From the NCBI GenBank assembly GCA_020650975.1, contig JAIPMN010004666.1, positions 1 through 38,296 of the forward strand: a stretch of DNA of 38,296 nt, written 5' to 3'. The notes under the pieces were generated by a model that was not told the origin of the DNA, did not search any database, and was given only the letters and a program-made list of their open reading frames with translations. Below, one piece after another: positions 35,701 through 38,296 of this stretch. Numbering within the stretch: position 1 is the first letter of the stretch; each line of letters starts with the position of its first letter. Origin of the DNA: Apostichopus californicus. Taxonomy: Eukaryota; Echinodermata; Holothuroidea; Aspidochirotida; Stichopodidae. The position numbers and the translations under genes were made by a program.

Positions 35701-37778
35701 ACGCCACAGCAACTACGATAACAGTGGCAAACAAAACTGGAGGTGAGAATTTAATAAGCATGAATTAATAAGTTGGCAGGAAAGTCTAAGTTTGTAGTCT
35801 AATTCCCATTTCAATTGTACCTTCTTTTTTATCTGTGTGCAAATAATTGACATCATGGAGCCCCTTGGGCTCCCCCCCCCCACCCCCAACAAACAAAAGA
35901 ATTGTAAAGGTGAGCCAGAGACATTTGGGGGTGGGGCAAAGAAATTGCAAAAGCAAATTTCATATTTTCAGTAGACCTAATCAAATCATGTTATCCCTTC
36001 GCCCCATACCCCCCCCCCCCCTGCCCTCCCACACACACAAAATAGGCCAGAGACACATCTTGTAAAGAGCAACAAATATCATATTTTCGGTAGACCTTGG
36101 AGATGTGATGTAAGAATAAGACAAGATAAGTTACAAAAATGGCAAACAGGTAACAACAGACCTGTGTTGTTTCTTGTAATTTGTGTAGAACTCACCACTT
36201 AAGGGACTGAGGCAACAATCTTGTTTCAGAAACTCAATGGGCAACAGGTGAGAATAACTAGCTATCGACCTGTACCTGTTTTCCATTGTTTTCCATTATT
36301 ATTATGCTATAGGAAACCAAGATGGACATCTTTGAACAAACTTTTCTTCAAGGTTCATAGGTTTCTGATTTCTCTCAGTTTAAGAACTTCTTGTGCAGAA
36401 CAAACATATTGAGAAAATATTTCAAATATTTCCAAATATTTTGACCTGATTGATCATGATTAGATCAAATACATAGTGCTTATTTCTTCTTTTTTATCCT
36501 TCTTCCTAGTACCTGGGATGCCAAAAGATTTGCAATGGCATCCGTATAACTCCACTGCTGGCACCTTTTCTTGGGATGACCCAGATGAACCCAATGGCAT
36601 TATTGAAAAGTTCAAAGTTGAGTGGTGGAAAAAGTATCAACATGGACCAAAGAGTCAGTGAGTTTCCTTTATGGTTTTTTCATAAAGAAAAGTGATAAAC
36701 CATGAACGGTCAAACGAGAACAAGAAACATGGTGGTTATATCAGGCATGACCTTTTTCCGTGAATTCACGGAATATCCGTGATTTCTTTTCTACTTTCTT
36801 TTCTACCTCCGGGACAAAAACTATTATCCTAACACACTGTAGCATACGCAAACTGGAGACTATACCGCAGTTTTTGCAAAGTTCCGTGATTTTTTTTGTA
36901 CCCCAGGCTCATCCCTGTTATATTAAGGAAAATTGGGTTGTTGTAAACATGTGAAGCATTTTCCCCTATCACTTTAAAACTAGTTCTCAGTATGACATCA
37001 CAGAGCCACCAACGCATTAATTTATAATATATTCCTGTATTCATTACTTTCTTTACTTTTGTCGTTAGAGAAAATAATATAAAATAGTCGTGGTGGTGGT
37101 GGCAATTGTGATGCTAATGATGACAGCTTGCAACGTACCATAATGTTGGCATGGGACACAATACTGCTTAAGAACCAAAATCAATCTTTTGTCAGACAAT
37201 GTTAAAATTGGGGCGAAGTCATTATTCAAAGTATGCTTTTACTAAATTTCTCCAAGTTCTGCAAGGTACATGGTAGTTGGTTTATGTGAAAACCTAGAAC
37301 TTGGCAACCATCTGACTCACTAATTTGGGTTCCGTCTGGTTCATGCATAGACTGTATGTATAGTTCCATTTGGTGTAAATTATTGGTAATACTTACCGGT
37401 CTTCTAAAATACAACGTCACCAATTGCCGTCTTCGCGGTTAAATTGGTGTATCATTATGTCTTGTGTCCTACAGTGTTTGTTGTATTAACCCCCTGATTC
37501 GACAGTTAAGTGAGTCCGTGAAACGGTCGATAAATTTGGGCATATCGTCATGTTTTATGAAGTTTTCTCTACCTTTTTAGTCTCATTTTTTGTCGATGAC
37601 CTCTCTTCCAGGTCCCACTCGGGTGAAGTGACAAAGACGATCGGTGAAGATCACTTCAGCTTTACAGTGACCGGTTTAGAGACTTTTGAGGATTACATAT
37701 TCTCAGTATGTGCAGTGAGGGCGGGGAGAGCAGCTTGTGGTGATGAGGCCAGAGTTGAGGGATTAACGCTACAGGGGG
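14637..37778 (+). CDS. gp130/LIFR-type class I cytokine receptor, 11 coding exons, 3'-incomplete
   Basis: Eleven exons splice into one open frame of 547 residues plus one base, with no stop and consistent phases. Order: signal peptide (1-24), Ig-like domain (30-134), CHR D1 (135-236), CHR D2 with WSDWS (237-339), FnIII (340-442), FnIII (443-547). An N-terminal Ig domain followed by a CHR and extra FnIII domains is the layout of gp130, LIFR and G-CSFR, which are cell-surface receptors signalling through JAK/STAT. Short matches to gp130 include SNFT before the first Ig cysteine, IIN-x-T late in the Ig domain and VKPxPxxNL at the D1/D2 linker. Missing from the window are further FnIII domain(s), the transmembrane helix and Box1/Box2. 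Alternatives such as a decoy or soluble receptor cannot be excluded without the 3' exons. Family assignment is strong; orthology to one vertebrate receptor is not established. Confidence 0.93.
15903..15935. repeat. AT microsatellite
   Basis: Alternating TA with occasional AA, in intron 1. Confidence 0.9.
17530..17576 (+). repeat. G-rich tract, intron 1
   Basis: Repeated GGGGGAGAAG-like units with at least four G-triplet runs. Confidence 0.85.
18360..18674 (+). CDS. Receptor exon 2: Ig-like domain
   Basis: Bounded by acceptor TTTTCAG and donor GTAAGT, phase 1 on both sides, so this exon is one complete domain module (residues 30-134). Ig hallmarks are Cys51 (TIFC), Trp67 (LVWSK) and Cys115 in AYYHC, with a long B-C to E stretch rich in Asn, Ser and Gly. 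Likely N-glycosylation sites are NFT, NRT, NIT and NET. An extra Cys129 lies near the C-terminal strand. In gp130-family receptors the N-terminal Ig domain contacts cytokine site III; that role here is inferred by analogy. The longest intron of the visible gene (7993 bp) follows. Confidence 0.93.
20440..21960 (+). repeat. Degenerate AGGTCA-bearing repeat units, block 2
   Basis: Tandem diverged units of about 130-220 bp are marked by TTGTAAACA(C/T)GA at 20469, 21641, 21772 and 21906 and by TCATACTTGGTAGGTAGATGC-like segments (20511, 20720, 21683, 21812). A perfect AGGTCAAAGGTCA lies at 21868-21880. Same family as the blocks at 430 and 26930. Confidence 0.75.
22082..22536 (-). repeat. 0.45-kb dispersed repeat, copy B (inverted)
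   Basis: Reverse-complement copy of 723-1219. It lacks about 28 bases present in copy A (around the TTACTCATTGCAATGGAAG stretch) and differs in the segment next to it. The CCAAT-like and GC-box motifs are kept. It lies in intron 2. Confidence 0.85.
22589..22712 (+). repeat. Dispersed repeat, copy 1
   Basis: Shares ACTTTAATTCTTGGACA, TTAAACTCACTTG, TCTACATTAG and AAGAAATCACAAAGCCAAC with 29925-30047 at roughly 80% identity. The overlapping short open frame is not a recognisable protein. Confidence 0.7.
24448..24470 (+). repeat. G-rich tract, intron 2
   Basis: Runs of 10, 5 and 6 G separated by T and A. Confidence 0.9.
24951..25026 (+). repeat. 26-bp tandem repeat, three units
   Basis: TATTCAAGTGAATACAATAG plus GAATAG, with units at 24951, 24977 and 25003 (the last slightly diverged). 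Confidence 0.95.
26217..26622 (-). mobile_element. tRNA-derived SINE on the minus strand
   Basis: Read on the minus strand from 26622, a tRNA-like head has an A-box-like GTGGTCAAGTTATTAAGGC and a B box GGTTCGAGCCC (near 26540-26552). A body follows containing a block resembling AAAGTGCCATGCCCAAGGAA on the plus strand, a type of conserved core seen in SINEs of many marine animals. The tail reads GCGCTATATAAGAA and then ATT-rich repeats. Flanks TGTAGTAA (26212-26219) and TGTACTAA (26623-26630) match at 7 of 8 bases and may be the target duplication. The tRNA part has a small internal duplication (CCTTAGATCACAAG twice). Confidence 0.8.
26668..26788 (+). CDS. Receptor exon 3: first half of CHR D1
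   Basis: Residues 135-174. It contains LTC, nine residues, then CSW (Cys145, Cys155, Trp157). This is the C-x9-10-C-x-W signature of the N-terminal cytokine-receptor module and is the best diagnostic of class I membership after WSXWS. Two potential N-glycosylation sites follow (NYT, NAT). The acceptor is ATTTTACAG and the donor GTAAAG. The exon enters in phase 1 and leaves in phase 2, splitting the D1 module into two exons. The acceptor lies 45 bp downstream of a SINE, so the branch-point region is partly SINE-adjacent sequence. Confidence 0.93.
26930..27400 (+). repeat. Degenerate AGGTCA-bearing repeat units, block 3 (intron 3)
   Basis: Diverged units of the same family. AGGTCAAAGGTCT lies at 27011-27023, three AGGTCA half-sites ten bases apart at 27162, 27172 and 27182, and AGGTCAGAGGTCA at 27302-27314. 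Confidence 0.7.
27809..27993 (+). CDS. Receptor exon 4: second half of CHR D1
   Basis: Residues 175-236. Cys187 and Cys203 are likely the second conserved disulfide of D1; their spacing is wider than in gp130. The F-G region reads YEVRVSVKVSNPVGSS, a characteristic cytokine-receptor strand pair ending in the N-x-x-G turn. The C-terminal end (AFNLYNE) runs into the D1/D2 linker. The acceptor is CACTCCAG and the donor GTATGC, a usable but weaker donor than its neighbours. It enters in phase 2 and leaves in phase 1. A TTAA-flanked MITE sits about 140 bp downstream in intron 4. Confidence 0.93.
28139..28709. mobile_element. TTAA-flanked MITE, 571 bp, in intron 4
   Basis: The ends are AGCAGCATTT at 28139 and its complement AAATGCTGCT ending at 28709, flanked by TTAA on both sides (28135-28138 and 28710-28713). 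TTAA target sites are typical of piggyBac and Kolobok families. Similarity continues with gaps beyond the ten perfect bases (TTTTGTC and TGTGTC). It contains a perfect internal hairpin and no coding frame. Confidence 0.75.
28399..28430. repeat. Perfect 13-bp hairpin inside the MITE
   Basis: ACCAGGGAGCTGG (28399-28411), a six-base loop ACTCTA, then CCAGCTCCCTGGT (28418-28430). The arms are fully complementary and GC-rich compared with their surroundings. It sits near the middle of the MITE. Confidence 0.9.
29454..29602 (+). repeat. A-rich low-complexity tract
   Basis: About 150 bases of A runs broken by single T, G or C (AAATA/AAAT units). The long Phe-rich frame on the opposite strand is an artefact of it. 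Confidence 0.95.
29925..30047 (+). repeat. Dispersed repeat, copy 2 (intron 4)
   Basis: Same-orientation relative of 22589-22712; lies about 200 bp before exon 5. Confidence 0.7.
30253..30413 (+). CDS. Receptor exon 5: first half of CHR D2
   Basis: Residues 237-290. It opens with VKPLPVDNL, the proline-rich linker and A strand that starts the second CHR FnIII module in gp130-like receptors. The C strand is YEISYTITG. The Trp normally seen in strand B of this module is absent: the region reads AHLSGGPPPYY. The acceptor is CTCTCCTGCAG and the donor GTAAGT immediately after TGG (Trp290). It enters in phase 1 and leaves in phase 0. The reading frame continues open only 81 codons past the donor into the intron. 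Confidence 0.9.
30684..30720. repeat. AAAT repeat and 8-bp hairpin
   Basis: AAATAAATAAATAAATAA is followed by TAATTGTC (30702-30709) and GACAATTA (30713-30720), which can pair across ATT. Confidence 0.8.
31095..31478 (+). other. TATA box, small ORF with hydrophobic leader and AATAAA in intron 5
   Basis: TATAAAAC (31095) is followed by an open frame at 31134-31472 (112 codons). An internal Met at 31308 would begin MHIKLSCLVTLLLVTLLLVD, a signal-peptide-like leader, and leave a short Cys-containing tail. AATAAA at 31473-31478 follows the stop directly. The leader core is a 15-bp tandem duplication (GTAACATTACTTTTA at 31329 and 31344). There is no recognised homologue, and the length is within chance for this window. 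Confidence 0.2.
31922..32390 (-). mobile_element. Possible 3' end of a non-LTR retroelement
   Basis: On the minus strand the sequence ends CCATAAGATATGG-like, then GACGAAATAAA followed by (TCTA/TCTC)n, the way CR1/L2-type retroposons end in a polyadenylation-like signal and short tandem tail. No reverse transcriptase frame is present. The upstream limit is a guess. Confidence 0.35.
32123..32157. repeat. TA/CA microsatellite
   Basis: Degenerate CATATATA units in intron 5. Confidence 0.85.
32477..32624 (+). CDS. Receptor exon 6: second half of CHR D2 with WSXWS box
   Basis: Residues 291-339. The F strand YYEVRVRSK leads to NWSDWSDKT. WSDWS (residues 325-329, codons at 32579-32593) is a perfect WSXWS box, the defining motif of class I cytokine receptors, where it stacks with Arg residues such as those in VRVRSK. 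The acceptor is TTTCGCAG and the donor GTAAGC. It enters in phase 0 and leaves in phase 1, closing the CHR at a domain boundary. This exon alone identifies the family. Confidence 0.96.
32625..33546 (+). other. Intron 6 (phase 1), 922 bp
   Basis: GTAAGC to ACAG, unremarkable. The next intron, 33636-34754 (1119 bp, phase 0), likewise shows no structured repeat. Confidence 0.85.
33547..33635 (+). CDS. Receptor exon 7: start of FnIII domain 1
   Basis: Residues 340-369. IPTGSV opens the A strand, and RTVTISWT is the B strand with the conserved FnIII Trp. It is a short exon (89 bp) with acceptor CTCCTACAG and donor GTATGT; it enters in phase 1 and leaves in phase 0. Confidence rests on exact phase continuity with exons 6 and 8 and on the FnIII pattern, since the piece is short on its own. 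Confidence 0.85.
34755..34875 (+). CDS. Receptor exon 8: middle of FnIII domain 1
   Basis: Residues 370-409. The segment FFYYVDLYDKQ is the C to C' strand region of an FnIII fold, and AYTFQ looks like the E strand. The acceptor is ACAACCAG and the donor GTGAGT; it enters in phase 0 and leaves in phase 1. FnIII domains in cytokine receptors are usually split into two exons. This one is in three (exons 7-9), an extra intron relative to the two-exon pattern of the other modules here. Confidence 0.85.
35552..35585 (+). promoter_or_regulatory. G-quadruplex-capable tract before exon 9
   Basis: GGGG, G9, GGG, GGGG and GGG runs with short spacers on the coding strand, about 60 bp before the exon 9 acceptor. 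A second tract (35263-35287) lies in the same intron. Confidence 0.55.
35644..35742 (+). CDS. Receptor exon 9: end of FnIII domain 1
   Basis: Residues 410-442. FVSYDIIVTPGNDLGNATATTITV is the F-G hairpin of an FnIII domain with the usual N-x-x-G turn, so the module closes here. Possible N-glycosylation sites are NAT and NKT. The acceptor is TCTCCTTGCAG and the donor GTGAGA, with phase 1 on both sides. A G-rich, G-quadruplex-capable tract lies about 60 bp upstream of the acceptor. Confidence 0.87.
36510..36657 (+). CDS. Receptor exon 10: first half of FnIII domain 2
   Basis: Residues 443-491. VPGMPKDL is the A strand after the linker, GTFSWDDPDEPNG is the B strand Trp with the FnIII B-C loop (W-x-x-P-x-x-x-N-G), and FKVEWWKK is the C strand. 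The acceptor is TTCTTCCTAG and the donor GTGAGT at 36658, reading the exon end as AGTCA. It enters in phase 1 and leaves in phase 2, like exon 3. Confidence 0.92.
36658..37611 (+). other. Intron 10 (phase 2), 954 bp
   Basis: GTGAGT to CCAG; no gene or clear repeat. The preceding intron 9 (35743-36509) has two C runs at 35871 and 36010. Confidence 0.85.
37612..37778 (+). CDS. Receptor exon 11: second half of FnIII domain 2 (last visible exon)
   Basis: Residues 492-547. FSFTVTGLETFEDYIFSVCAV is the canonical E-F region of FnIII (L-x-x-x-x-x-Y tyrosine corner). Cys525 and Cys533 flank the G turn and may pair. The acceptor is CTCTTCCAG and the donor GTGAGT at 37779. It enters in phase 2 and leaves in phase 1, so a further module is expected downstream. 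No further coding exon is seen in the last 518 bases. Confidence 0.92.
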
Positions 37779-38296
37779 GTGAGTAGTACTTCAGATGGAT
37801 TCTAGCAAATATAATTTATGAAGTTCGATTTGGAGAAAAATTTGATCACTGCTACAGGTGTACAATTTCCCCCTCCTCTGCCCCCCCCCCCCCCCCTTTG
37901 CCCTTTTTACAGCCTCATACAAAGTATTAGAACAACCTTGTTTGGAGAGCTATTAATAGAGACAGAGTTTAGTCAAATTGTGCCTCAGAATGTACCATTT
38001 GATGTCTAACTTGTGTTTGGCTTCATTGACCTCAGGTGCTGCACCTCTACCTTCATAAATCCATTATCTGCCTCTGGCCTTTCTATGGAGGTTCATGCCC
38101 CTTACTTTAATCAGTCAAGGGAAATTTTGAATATCCCCCCCATCCCTTTTGAAATCATGGCAATGTATGTCTTGCACCCATGTGGCTATTGCTGTAAGTA
38201 ACAGAGAGAGGAACTGTTGTCAAGAAAGTAAAGAGCGGTAATGCTTGGGGGGGGTGGGGAGGAGGGGAGGATGGCAAGAGGGGATGGAGTAGCCCG
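37779..38296 (+). other. Start of intron 11
   Basis: Begins GTGAGT in phase 1. It has a C run near 37881 and a G-rich tract at 38247-38284; no in-phase exon. Confidence 0.8.

Noticed and set aside
38031..38193. Possible exon 12 between a CTCAG acceptor and a GTAAGT donor
   Set aside because: Read in the required phase (one base carried from exon 11) it hits TAA after eight codons, and the other frame does not resemble FnIII.

Overview
The window is AT-rich, intron-dense animal genomic DNA. Exons of 89-315 bp with GT/AG boundaries are separated by introns of 0.8-8 kb, and nearly all of the remaining sequence is repeats and decayed transposons. There is no bacterial, phage or CRISPR signal. 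The repeat style (tRNA-derived SINE with an ATT-rich tail, TTAA-flanked MITE, TAGGCCTA-rich stretches) and the gene itself suggest a marine invertebrate deuterostome such as an echinoderm or hemichordate. That placement is an inference; no species marker was recognised.

One protein-coding gene is clear. It lies on the + strand and runs off the right edge. Eleven coding exons (14637-37778) join in one open frame of 547 residues with all splice phases consistent. The product is a class I cytokine receptor of the gp130/LIFR type: signal peptide, Ig-like domain, cytokine-binding homology region (CHR) with C-x9-C-x-W and a perfect WSDWS box, then two fibronectin type III (FnIII) domains. Every inter-domain boundary is a phase-1 intron. 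The membrane-proximal part, transmembrane segment and JAK-binding tail must lie beyond 38296. The first coding exon has a short leader and a strong acceptor, so at least one non-coding 5' exon lies upstream; 5820-5969 is a candidate.

Layout. 1-5700: no recognisable gene; AGGTCA-bearing degenerate repeats, copy A of a ~0.45-kb repeat, a strong hairpin and C-rich tracts. 5750-5969: possible promoter and 5' UTR exon. 7210-9778: probable old DNA transposon with CAGGCCTC inverted ends. 10446-12267: well-bounded hAT- or P-like non-autonomous element with a perfect 8-bp target duplication and an internal two-part minisatellite. 14606-18674: exons 1-2 (signal peptide, Ig). 18675-26667: 8-kb intron 2 with AGGTCA repeats, inverted copy B of the 0.45-kb repeat and a SINE that ends 45 bp before exon 3. 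26668-32624: exons 3-6 (CHR), with a 571-bp TTAA-flanked MITE in intron 4 and a small TATA/ORF/AATAAA cassette in intron 5. 33547-37778: exons 7-11 (two FnIII domains). 37779-38296: start of the next intron.

The receptor is the main biological interest. By homology it would bind a four-helix cytokine and signal through JAK/STAT, but ligand, partner chain and signalling tail cannot be seen here.
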